A stretch of DNA of 64,000 bases. It comes from UBA4416 sp044238845. GTDB taxonomy: Bacteria; Bacteroidota; Bacteroidia; B-17B0; Aurantibacillaceae. Shown here in pieces: positions 35,692-43,792 of the stretch. The position numbers and the translations under genes are program-made. The notes below the pieces were generated by a model, which was not told the DNA's origin, did not search any database, and was given only the letters and a program-made list of their open reading frames with translations. Where the stretch lies: the NCBI GenBank assembly GCA_044238845.1, contig JBIICN010000011.1, positions 33,377 to 97,376 on the forward strand, written 5' to 3'. Every line of letters starts with the position of its first letter. Within the stretch, counting starts at the first letter, position 1.

Positions 35692-35760
35692 ATTACGAAT
35701 CAATACGAATATACGAATCTGTGTTTGCTAGGATTCGTATATTCGTATAAAATTCGTAAT
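35692..35760. repeat. Nested palindromic element C (ATACGAATATACGAATC arms)
   Basis: A perfect 17-base inverted repeat, ATACGAATATACGAATC (35703-35719) and its complement (35732-35748), with a 12-base loop, is nested inside ATTACGAAT (35692-35700) and ATTCGTAAT (35752-35760). It could fold as a long hairpin. It fills most of the gap between divergent acpH and rsmE. Confidence 0.75.
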
Positions 35761-35770
35761 CAATAATCTT

Positions 35771-35778
35771 TACCTTTG
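35771..35778 (+). promoter_or_regulatory. Bacteroidota -7 box for rsmE (TACCTTTG)
   Basis: TACCTTTG matches TAnnTTTG and lies 16 bases before the rsmE ATG, so the leader would be only about 10 bases. The -33 region falls in the palindromic element. Confidence 0.5.
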
Positions 35779-35794
35779 AGACTAATTAAAATTT

Positions 35795-36493
35795 ATGAAC
35801 ACGTTTTTCGGAATTATACAAAACAATGTTGCTATTTTAAATGAGGATGAGTCTTTACATTGCGTAAAGGTTTTGCGCCATAAAGTAGGGGATATTATTC
35901 AGGTAATTGATGGTAACGGAACACGGGCCATTGGTAAAATTGAAGCGGCTCACGCTAAACAATGTGCTGTGTCGTTAACCGAAAAAGAAGTGGTAACACA
36001 GACGCGCCAATATAAAATACACATTGCTATTGCTCCAACTAAAAATATTGAACGTATTGAATGGTTTGTTGAAAAAGCGGTGGAGATTGGTGTTGATGAA
36101 ATATCCTTTATTAAATGCAAAAACTCTGAACGCACGGTTATTAAAGACGATCGTTTAAAGAAAGTAGCCGAAGCAGCGGTTAAACAAAGTCAGCAAGCTT
36201 TTATTCCTAAATTAAATTCCTTAATTGATTTTAAAGAGTTTATTAAAAAAGATAGTTCTGATATAAAATTGATTGCACATTGCGAAAAAGAATCGAAACA
36301 GCATATCAAACAATACATTACCACTAATAAATCATTTACTATTTTAATAGGTCCAGAAGGTGATTTTACAAAAGATGAAATAGCGTTGGCTTTATCATCT
36401 TCTTATTTACCAGTGGCTTTAGGCGATAGCCGATTACGAACCGAAACGGCTGGATTATTTGCTTGCAATGCTTTAGCTGTAATTAATTCTTAA
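35795..36493 (+). CDS. rsmE: 16S rRNA (uracil-1498-N3)-methyltransferase
   Basis: The 232-residue protein has the N-terminal PUA-like part (LHCVKVLRHKVGDIIQVIDG, about 22-41) and the SPOUT knot: IGPEGDFTKDEIAL (about 188-201) and LGDSRLRTETAGLFA (about 211-225). These motifs define RsmE. Length is close to the family norm. The role is methylation of U1498 in the decoding-site helix of the small subunit. Confidence 0.95.
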   Translation: MNTFFGIIQNNVAILNEDESLHCVKVLRHKVGDIIQVIDGNGTRAIGKIEAAHAKQCAVSLTEKEVVTQTRQYKIHIAIAPTKNIERIEWFVEKAVEIGVDEISFIKCKNSERTVIKDDRLKKVAEAAVKQSQQAFIPKLNSLIDFKEFIKKDSSDIKLIAHCEKESKQHIKQYITTNKSFTILIGPEGDFTKDEIALALSSSYLPVALGDSRLRTETAGLFACNALAVINS

Positions 36494-36551
36494 CAAACGT
36501 TAATTCACACAATAAAATTTAAGACATCACGTATCATTTAAAATACTTTTT

Positions 36552-38108
36552 ATGGAAAAAATAAACATCCTTTGGGCTGATGATGAAATAGATTTATTAA
36601 AACCCCATATCTTATTTTTAAATAGCAAAGGCTACGAAATTATAACAGCATTAAGTGGTGATGAAGCTATTGATATTGTTAGAGAAAATAACACTTTATC
36701 AGCAGTATTATTAGATGAAAATATGCCTGGTATTTCTGGTTTAGAAGCGTTAACTAAAATTAAACAGTTAAAAACAGATTTACCAGTAATCATGATTACC
36801 AAGAGTGAAGAAGAGTATATTATGGAAGATGCCATTGGTAGCAAAATAGCTGATTATCTTATAAAACCAGTAAATCCCAATCAAATTTTATTGTCGCTTA
36901 AGAAAGCTTTAGATAATAAACGCTTAGTTTCCGAAAAAACAAACACAGAGTATCGTAAGGAGTTTGGACAGATTGGTATGACTTTGTCTGATAATTTAAA
37001 TTGGCAAGAGTGGCAAGAGGTTTTTAAAAAAATTGTGTATTGGGAATTAGAGATTGATAAAAATCAAGATAAAGGAATGCTTGAAGTATTAAGAATGCAG
37101 AAAGCAGATGCTAATTTGCAGTTCTTTAAATTTATTGAAAAAAATTATGTGAGTTGGTTAAACGGTTCTAGTTCTAACGTGCCAACGATGAGCCATACCT
37201 TATTAAAAAATAAATTCTTTAGTAATTTTGATAACAATAGCTGTACATTTTTATTAGTCATTGATAATTTACGCTATGATCAATGGAAAATAATTCAACC
37301 TATTATTCAAGATTATTTTAAGGTAGAAAACGAGGAATTGTTTTTTAGCATTTTACCTTCGGCCACACAATATGCACGTAACGCCATTTTTTCTGGGCTT
37401 TTACCTAGTGAAATGGAAAAACGTCACCCTGATTGGTGGAAAAATGATGAGGATGAAGGTGGTAAAAATATGCACGAAGAAGATTTTTTAAATGCACAAA
37501 TTAAACGCTTAGGAAAAGACATAAAAACGAGTTATAATAAGATTACTAATTTTGCAGCAGGTAAAAAATTATCTGAAAACATGAGTAACTTAATGAATAA
37601 TAAGTTAAATGTGATTGTGTATAATTTCGTGGATATGCTAAGTCACTCACGCACCGAATCGGAAATGATTAGAGAATTGGCAGATGACGAGCCAGCATAC
37701 CGAAGTTTAACTTTATCTTGGTTCGAACATTCGCCATTATTAGAAATGGTAAAATTCATTGCTTCTAAAAAATGTAAATTAGTGATTACTACCGATCATG
37801 GAACGGTTCATGTTAAAGAGCCAACCAAAGTAGTAGGCGATAAGACCGTGAATACAAACTTGCGTTATAAACAAGGTAAAGCATTAGATTATAATGCCAA
37901 GGAAGTATTTGAAATTAAAAATCCAGCAGATGCCTTTTTACCTAAGCAAAATGTAAGTACTCGCTATATTTTTGCGCGAGAAGATAAGTTTTTTGCCTAT
38001 CCTAATAATTATAATCACTACGTACAGTATTATAAAAATACTTTTCAGCACGGTGGAGTAAGTTTAGAAGAAATGATTATTCCATATGTTACTTTATCTG
38101 CTAAGTAG
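36552..38108 (+). CDS. porX: PorX-type response regulator with PglZ domain (T9SS regulator)
   Basis: The 518-residue protein has an N-terminal receiver domain (NILWADDEIDLL; phosphoacceptor D55 in AVLLDENMPG; IMITKSEEEYI; the Lys of YLIKPVNP) and a C-terminal PglZ/alkaline-phosphatase-fold domain (FLLVIDNLRYDQW about 232-244, SATQYARNAIFSGLLP, LVITTDHGTVHV about 415-426). This arrangement is that of PorX, the T9SS two-component regulator, whose PglZ domain has been shown in other species to cleave oligonucleotides. No PorY-like kinase is adjacent; the TPR kinase two genes on is of a different type. Confidence 0.93.
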   Translation: MEKINILWADDEIDLLKPHILFLNSKGYEIITALSGDEAIDIVRENNTLSAVLLDENMPGISGLEALTKIKQLKTDLPVIMITKSEEEYIMEDAIGSKIADYLIKPVNPNQILLSLKKALDNKRLVSEKTNTEYRKEFGQIGMTLSDNLNWQEWQEVFKKIVYWELEIDKNQDKGMLEVLRMQKADANLQFFKFIEKNYVSWLNGSSSNVPTMSHTLLKNKFFSNFDNNSCTFLLVIDNLRYDQWKIIQPIIQDYFKVENEELFFSILPSATQYARNAIFSGLLPSEMEKRHPDWWKNDEDEGGKNMHEEDFLNAQIKRLGKDIKTSYNKITNFAAGKKLSENMSNLMNNKLNVIVYNFVDMLSHSRTESEMIRELADDEPAYRSLTLSWFEHSPLLEMVKFIASKKCKLVITTDHGTVHVKEPTKVVGDKTVNTNLRYKQGKALDYNAKEVFEIKNPADAFLPKQNVSTRYIFAREDKFFAYPNNYNHYVQYYKNTFQHGGVSLEEMIIPYVTLSAK

Positions 38109-38154
38109 ATTTATCTTGATGATAAAAATATAATTCTAATTAGTAATATTTAAC

Positions 38155-39726
38155 TTAAAAAACTTCGTCAATATCATTTCTTCTGATGATGTCAGTGCTA
38201 GGTGCGTCATCATCATCCCACTTTGTTGATTGTACGGTTTTAGTTGTTGGTTGTGATAAAAAATCAGTATTTTGGGGTATACCAGAGCTAGCTGTATTAC
38301 TGGAGTATATATCCGAACCTTCATTATAATCTAAATCTGTAAATTTAGCAAACTGACCAATAAATTTCAATGGTACGTCTACAATAGATCCATGACGATT
38401 TTTTGCTATAATAATTTCTGCTCTGTTTTTTGTTGGTTGATTATTTTCATCCACCTCAATACCATAGTATTCTGGACGGTAAATAAACATAACCATATCG
38501 GCATCTTGCTCAATTGCTCCCGATTCACGTAAATCACTTAACTGAGGACGCTTACTGCCGCCTGGTCTGTTTTCTACCTGACGACTTAATTGAGATAGGG
38601 CAATAATTGGTATTTCTAATTCTTTGGCTAATGATTTTAAACCACGAGAGATAGAAGAAATTTCCTGTTCACGATTCCCTTTACTGTCCGGACCCCCACT
38701 CATTAACTGTAAATAATCGATAATGATTAAAGAAATATTTTGTTGTTCTTTTAAACGACGAGCTTTAGCACGTAATTCAAAAATCGATAAAGCAGGAGTA
38801 TCATCAATGTATAATGGTGCTACCGATAGTTTTTTGATACGTTCGTTTAATTGAACAAACTCATGATTATCTAAATTTCCTTTTAAAATTTTATCTTGAT
38901 TAATTTCTGTTTCAGATGAAATCAAACGTTTCACTAATTGTAATGAAGACATCTCTAAAGAGAAAATAGCAACAGGTTTATTAAATTCAACGGCTGCATT
39001 TTTAGCCATGGTAACAACAAAGGCGGTTTTACCCATACCAGGACGAGCTGCTAAAATCAATAAATCTGATTTTTGCCATCCCCCCGTAATTCTATCTAAA
39101 GCAGTAAAGCCTGATGGTACACCTGATAACCCATCGGTTTGCTGAGCAGCCATTTCTATTTCATTAATTGCTTGAGCAATTAATGAAGTCATACCAGCGT
39201 GTTGCTTGCGAACATTTGAATCTAAAATTTCAAAAATATGTTGTGTTGTAGCATCCAATAATTCAAATACATCTGTACTGTCTTCATAAGCAGATTTAAT
39301 AGTTTCGGTGCTAATACGAATTAATTCTCTTTGTAAATATTTTTGAGCAACAATACGCGCATGATATTCAATATTTGCCGAAGATGCAATACGGTTTGTT
39401 AGCGATGAAACATAAAACGATCCTCCAACTAATTCTAATTCGCCATTACGTTTTAATTCTTGAGTAACCGTTAAAATATCAACGGGTTCAGATCGGTTAA
39501 ATAAATTATAAATTGCTTTAAAAATAATACCATTTTGTTCTTTGTAAAAACTCTCAGCCGAAAGTACATCTATCACAGTACTTAAAGCATCTTTTTCTAA
39601 AAGCATGGCACCTAAAACAGCTTCTTCTAATTCAATAGCTTGAGGTTGTAACTTACCAATTTCGTTAGTAGCAACAGGAGTATATAATTTTTTACGAGTC
39701 TTATTTTGGTTGTCGAAATTTTGCAT
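38155..39726 (-). CDS. dnaB: Replicative DNA helicase
   Basis: The 523-residue protein has the N-terminal DnaB domain (PQAIELEEAVLGAMLLEKDA, about 28-47) and the RecA-like helicase core: Walker A LILAARPGMGKTAFV (about 221-235), NLDNHEF, Walker B LIIIDYLQLMSG (about 324-335), LSQLSRQVENRPGGSKRPQL (about 365-384) and the SGAIEQDADMVMFIYR motif. It unwinds DNA at the fork. The Ser/Thr-rich C-terminal tail is longer than in E. coli but usual for the phylum. It converges with porX. Confidence 0.97.
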   Translation of the reverse strand: MQNFDNQNKTRKKLYTPVATNEIGKLQPQAIELEEAVLGAMLLEKDALSTVIDVLSAESFYKEQNGIIFKAIYNLFNRSEPVDILTVTQELKRNGELELVGGSFYVSSLTNRIASSANIEYHARIVAQKYLQRELIRISTETIKSAYEDSTDVFELLDATTQHIFEILDSNVRKQHAGMTSLIAQAINEIEMAAQQTDGLSGVPSGFTALDRITGGWQKSDLLILAARPGMGKTAFVVTMAKNAAVEFNKPVAIFSLEMSSLQLVKRLISSETEINQDKILKGNLDNHEFVQLNERIKKLSVAPLYIDDTPALSIFELRAKARRLKEQQNISLIIIDYLQLMSGGPDSKGNREQEISSISRGLKSLAKELEIPIIALSQLSRQVENRPGGSKRPQLSDLRESGAIEQDADMVMFIYRPEYYGIEVDENNQPTKNRAEIIIAKNRHGSIVDVPLKFIGQFAKFTDLDYNEGSDIYSSNTASSGIPQNTDFLSQPTTKTVQSTKWDDDDAPSTDIIRRNDIDEVF

Positions 39727-39985
39727 AGTTTTTAGTACGGAGGGTAAAAATGCTCATTACTTTCTAATTATTGAATTTACAAAAATTAAGTGCCAATCAC
39801 AAACTTAACAATTGACTAACATCAATTTTTAATTGCTTGATTATCAACCCTTAAATTGTTAGTAACGTTGACTTTTAGCATTAAAGTGTTAAGAAAATGA
39901 ATCGTAAACTTTTTAACAATTTAATTGCAAACATATATATCCTAAATAATTTAAGTTTTATGTGATATATTTAACTTTAAAATAG

Positions 39986-41965
39986 TTGAAAAAAACTTTA
40001 CACATATTTAAAATTATTGTATTTGTTTTGATATTAATGTTTGGTATTTCAAACATAATCAAAGCTCAAGCAAGTTATGAAAAAAAATTCTTACGTTTTT
40101 TTAATGCTCAAAGTCTTGCTGGAAAGGTAATCGCTTTTGATACTTTAAATTACTTTGAAAAAATGAAGCTTTATTATTTGGTAAAAGAGGATCTTGCTAA
40201 AATTAAAGAGAAAGCTATAATTGACCATCAATATGATATTTTGGATAAGCTATATAAAATTGATGGAGAAATGTATTTTAATAATAAAAACTACTCTAAA
40301 GCAATTCCCATTTTTACCGATTTGTTAGCAAGAAATAAAATTAAAACCGCTAGGGATAGCGTAAGAGTATTGTATATTCTTAAAAATTCATATTTAAATA
40401 TTAAGAATTTAAATAAAACAGTTGAGCTTCATAAAGCACTTGCTTCTGTTCAAAAAAGAGATTCTCACGTAAGCGCATGGTTGTTAATGCCAAAATTAAG
40501 TACAATATATTATGAAATGCATTTGTATAAAGAGTGTTTAAATGAACAATTATTAGAGTTTGAAGATGCTAAAAATAATAGTGATTTGTTGACAAATTAC
40601 TATAACAACAGAGGATTATATTGGGAGAAATTTGGTAATCAAGATAGTTCAATATATTGGTTTACTATGGCTAAAGAACAATTTTACAAAGAAATAGGAA
40701 CCAATAAATTAAGTTTAGATAATGAGTTTACAATTGGTTTAATTGAAGGTAATATTGGTCAATCCTTAATGAAACTAGGTCAATATGAAAAAGCAATTCC
40801 TTTATTAAAAAAAGATGTATGCGGTAGTAAGAATATTAAAAACTTTCACAATGCAGGAATAAGTCAATTAGAAATATCTAAATGTTATTTAGCATTAAAA
40901 AAAACTGACTTAAGTAAAAAATATTTAGATAGTGCAAGTGTTTTATTAAAAAACATTGATGACTATAATACTCAATTAAACATTATTAAACAGTATGCTT
41001 TTTATTATGATGAAATAGGAGCATTTCCTTTAGCAATAAAATATTATAAAAACTATTTAACAGTAAAAGATAGCTTTGAAGTTCAGAATAATTTAAAAGA
41101 GTTATTATATGCACAAGTAGCTAGTAAGGTTGATGAAAAAGAAAAATTAATCCTTGAAAATCAAAAAAAGATAAAACAAAAAAATATTGAAGTCAATCAA
41201 CAAAAAACTATAAGAAATGCGCTGCTTTTTTGTGGTTTGATTTTAATAATTATGATCATATTTATTTCTATTCAATTAAAAAAAGCAAATAAACGAAAAC
41301 AACTTCTTGAAATTAGGAATAAACAAATTGAAACCAGAAATGAAATAATTAATAAATCATTATTAGAAAAAGATTTGTTAGTAAAAGAAGTCCATCATCG
41401 AGTGAAAAATAACTTACAAATAATTTCAAGTTTAATGAAATTGCAATCTTCTAAAAGCAATAATGAAGAAATAAGAAATTCATTAAATGAAGCTCAAGAT
41501 AGAATTAACTCCATGGCATTATTGCATCAATTATTATATCGCAATAATCAAATGACAAGTTTATTATTTAATGAGTATTTAGATGGATTAATTACCCAAA
41601 TATCAAATAGTTTTGCTTTAACTAAAAAAAACATCGTTCTTAAACATAATTATATTGAATTAGAGTTAGATTTAGATACAGCTATTCCTTTAGGTTTAAT
41701 TACAAATGAATTAGTCTCAAATGCATATAAGCACGCTTTTAATGGAAAAGAAGGAGTGATATCAATCGAGCTTTCGAAATTAGTTAAAAACACCTATCAA
41801 TTAAAGATAGCTGATAATGGAACCGGGTTACCTGCTAATTTTGACTTACATAGCAATGATTCATTAGGTTTAGACATTGTTTGTATTTTATCTGAACAGA
41901 TTAACGCCGAACTGAAAATTTATAATCATAATGGCGCACACTTTGAAATTGTTTTTAAGGCATAA
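39986..41965 (+). CDS. TPR-containing HisKA_2-type sensor histidine kinase
   Basis: The 659-residue protein has a signal sequence (MKKTLHIFKIIVFVLILMFG), a large TPR-like sensor (about 40-390), one transmembrane helix (about 410-430: NALLFCGLILIIMIIFISIQ), a HisKA_2 dimerisation domain (EVHHRVKNNLQIISSLMKLQ, about 468-487) and a HATPase (GLITNELVSNAYKHAF, IADNGTGLP). HWE/HisKA_2 kinases usually phosphorylate a LuxR-type or LytTR regulator; none is adjacent. The start is TTG, since the signal sequence begins there and the next Met is codon 18. It is divergent from dnaB. Confidence 0.88.
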   Translation: MKKTLHIFKIIVFVLILMFGISNIIKAQASYEKKFLRFFNAQSLAGKVIAFDTLNYFEKMKLYYLVKEDLAKIKEKAIIDHQYDILDKLYKIDGEMYFNNKNYSKAIPIFTDLLARNKIKTARDSVRVLYILKNSYLNIKNLNKTVELHKALASVQKRDSHVSAWLLMPKLSTIYYEMHLYKECLNEQLLEFEDAKNNSDLLTNYYNNRGLYWEKFGNQDSSIYWFTMAKEQFYKEIGTNKLSLDNEFTIGLIEGNIGQSLMKLGQYEKAIPLLKKDVCGSKNIKNFHNAGISQLEISKCYLALKKTDLSKKYLDSASVLLKNIDDYNTQLNIIKQYAFYYDEIGAFPLAIKYYKNYLTVKDSFEVQNNLKELLYAQVASKVDEKEKLILENQKKIKQKNIEVNQQKTIRNALLFCGLILIIMIIFISIQLKKANKRKQLLEIRNKQIETRNEIINKSLLEKDLLVKEVHHRVKNNLQIISSLMKLQSSKSNNEEIRNSLNEAQDRINSMALLHQLLYRNNQMTSLLFNEYLDGLITQISNSFALTKKNIVLKHNYIELELDLDTAIPLGLITNELVSNAYKHAFNGKEGVISIELSKLVKNTYQLKIADNGTGLPANFDLHSNDSLGLDIVCILSEQINAELKIYNHNGAHFEIVFKA

Positions 41966-42012
41966 TAAACATTTTTCTGTGAGGACTTAATGGATAAATT
42001 TTAGATAGTAAA

Positions 42013-43059
42013 TTATACATCATATGACTTATCGCCAACGCCTTTTATAAAATCACTTATCAAGTAAGCTATTAATTTTCCTGTTTTATTATCTGCTTTT
42101 ATATGCGATAATATTGGTGCGCCTTCCGCTATATGAAAATACAAAGCATTTAATTGTTTACCGCATTGATAGGCAAATTGTCGGGCTTGAACTGGCGAAA
42201 TACCACTGCTTGTTTTGGCGCTAGATGGCACATTAGTTATCGCATCTAAATCAATTTCAATACCGCTTATTTCTTGTTTTACAAAACCAATATTATGATT
42301 TAAAGCTTCTGTAAACGATTGTTTTTCTCTAACAAAAATATTTTCATATGTACTGTAAAATAAATGTTGATTATTTTTAGTAAAGTCATTTAAAACGCTG
42401 GCTGTATTATATTGCTCATGCATACAAAAAACCGAATAGTTATTTATATAATTTTCTTGATAGGCATAACTAAATCCATTTCCACTATGTCTTCCTTCCA
42501 AAGGTCTAAAATCGGTATGAGGATCGCAATTAATTACATTTACTTTATGATTTAATGCAATTGAACATCCTTTAATAATAGGGTAGGAGTTATTATGCCC
42601 TCCACCTACAATTATTGGGATTTTACCACAAACAACAATTTTTGTAATGATTTCAAAAACTCGTTGATCAATTAGTGAAACTAATTTTCTTAGTTCCATC
42701 ATTTCATGTTTATTTTTTGTGTTTAAAGAGTTGGATTTTTCCATGACATCACTCACAAAAATATGGCCTAAAACACAAATATCTTTTCCATTCAAAAACT
42801 CGTTACTTTGTTGACTTAAAAAACTATCTAAGGCTGGTTTCCAAGCTGTATGAGCGCCACCACGACCATAATTAGCTTTTACACCAACGTCTTCTGGGAT
42901 ACCAAATAAAACAAATTTACATTTAGATTTTTTTAAATCTTCTTCCCAATTTGTTTCTGATTTTAAAACCAATACATCTTCCCCAATTTTGGTTTCGTTA
43001 GTTCGTTTTCTGGTTAGATGTTCAATATCTTTTTTTGAATATAATTCTAGAGATTTCAT
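42013..43059 (-). CDS. hutG: Formimidoylglutamase (arginase/ureohydrolase family)
   Basis: The 348-residue protein has ureohydrolase manganese-site motifs: IIVGGGHNNSYPIIKG (about 149-164), NVINCDPHTDFRPLEGR (about 174-190) and GIEIDLDAITNVPSSA (about 264-279). The first motif reads GGGHN as in formimidoylglutamases, not GGDHS as in arginases, and the length agrees. It should hydrolyse formimidoylglutamate in histidine breakdown. No other hut gene is in the window, so the name is by family only. The gene stands alone. Confidence 0.75.
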   Translation of the reverse strand: MKSLELYSKKDIEHLTRKRTNETKIGEDVLVLKSETNWEEDLKKSKCKFVLFGIPEDVGVKANYGRGGAHTAWKPALDSFLSQQSNEFLNGKDICVLGHIFVSDVMEKSNSLNTKNKHEMMELRKLVSLIDQRVFEIITKIVVCGKIPIIVGGGHNNSYPIIKGCSIALNHKVNVINCDPHTDFRPLEGRHSGNGFSYAYQENYINNYSVFCMHEQYNTASVLNDFTKNNQHLFYSTYENIFVREKQSFTEALNHNIGFVKQEISGIEIDLDAITNVPSSAKTSSGISPVQARQFAYQCGKQLNALYFHIAEGAPILSHIKADNKTGKLIAYLISDFIKGVGDKSYDV

Positions 43060-43083
43060 TTACATAATTAATTGGTTCAAAAA

Positions 43084-43106
43084 AAAAGTCCCAATAGAGG
43101 GACTTT
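43084..43106 (-). terminator. Terminator of the 43125-43736 gene
   Basis: AAAGTCCC, loop AATAGA, GGGACTTT, with a run of A on the plus strand at the left (T run for the minus transcript). It lies just after the minus-strand stop at 43125. Confidence 0.8.
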
Positions 43107-43124
43107 TAAAATTAATCTAATTGT

Positions 43125-43736
43125 CTACCACTCGTCTGAATTAACAGGAGTAGTGCTTGAAATTTTCATTGCTTCTTTTACATCAGTTGCTAGTACACCA
43201 CTTAGTTTAAATGCTTCACTTTTAATACGTTTCCACATATCTGGAGGCAATTTCATACTCCCACATTTAGGAACTTCAGCATAAACATCACCACCTGTAT
43301 AATCAGCATTTTTTGCATTATGACTCAATTTAGATATAGTATATCGATATTTTCCTTCTTTTGCATCAATACTCAAATGCATAGTTATTGTTCCTTGAAC
43401 ATCAGCAGTTGGATTTAGTTCTTTTGGTTTATATACAAATGTTACAATGCATTCTGCTTTTGAACCAGTAGTTACACCATTTCCTTTCGTGTATTTTTTA
43501 TTTTCAGTTTTCACAAAATTAACGGCACGTTTTAATATTTCGCTAACTGCCATACCTTTTGGAGGATTTGTATCAACTGGTAAAGATCCGTCTGCATTTG
43601 GAATTGAAGGAACAGGATCAGCCATTAGTGTAATAACTTCCTGTATTTTATTTTCTTCTTTTTTAACCTCTTGTGCAGACACATGACTTGCTAAAAATAA
43701 AAAAGCTGTTGCGAAAAATAACGTTGTTAACTTCAT
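43125..43736 (-). CDS. Secreted protein of unknown function
   Basis: The 203-residue protein has a signal peptide (MKLTTLFFATAFLFLASHVSAQ). The mature part is rich in Pro and Lys early (PVPSIPNADGSLPVDTNPPKG), followed by a region reminiscent of DUF4468/TonB-box-like envelope proteins (SEILKRAVNFVKTENKKYTK ... VTFVYKPKELNP ... GKYRYTISKLSHNA). I would compare it with the DUF4468 family but cannot confirm this. It has its own terminator at 43084. Confidence 0.75.
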   Translation of the reverse strand: MKLTTLFFATAFLFLASHVSAQEVKKEENKIQEVITLMADPVPSIPNADGSLPVDTNPPKGMAVSEILKRAVNFVKTENKKYTKGNGVTTGSKAECIVTFVYKPKELNPTADVQGTITMHLSIDAKEGKYRYTISKLSHNAKNADYTGGDVYAEVPKCGSMKLPPDMWKRIKSEAFKLSGVLATDVKEAMKISSTTPVNSDEW

Positions 43737-43792
43737 ATATAAATTTTATTTTTTTAACTAAAAAAAACTAATTGGACATAAATTTAGACTTA

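Noticed and set aside
36552..41965. PorX and the TPR histidine kinase as a cognate two-component pair
   Set aside because: dnaB lies between them on the opposite strand and the kinase is of the HisKA_2 type, unlike PorY.
42013..43059. Arginase or agmatinase as the function of the ureohydrolase
   Set aside because: The first metal motif is GGGHN and not GGDHS, which favours formimidoylglutamase.
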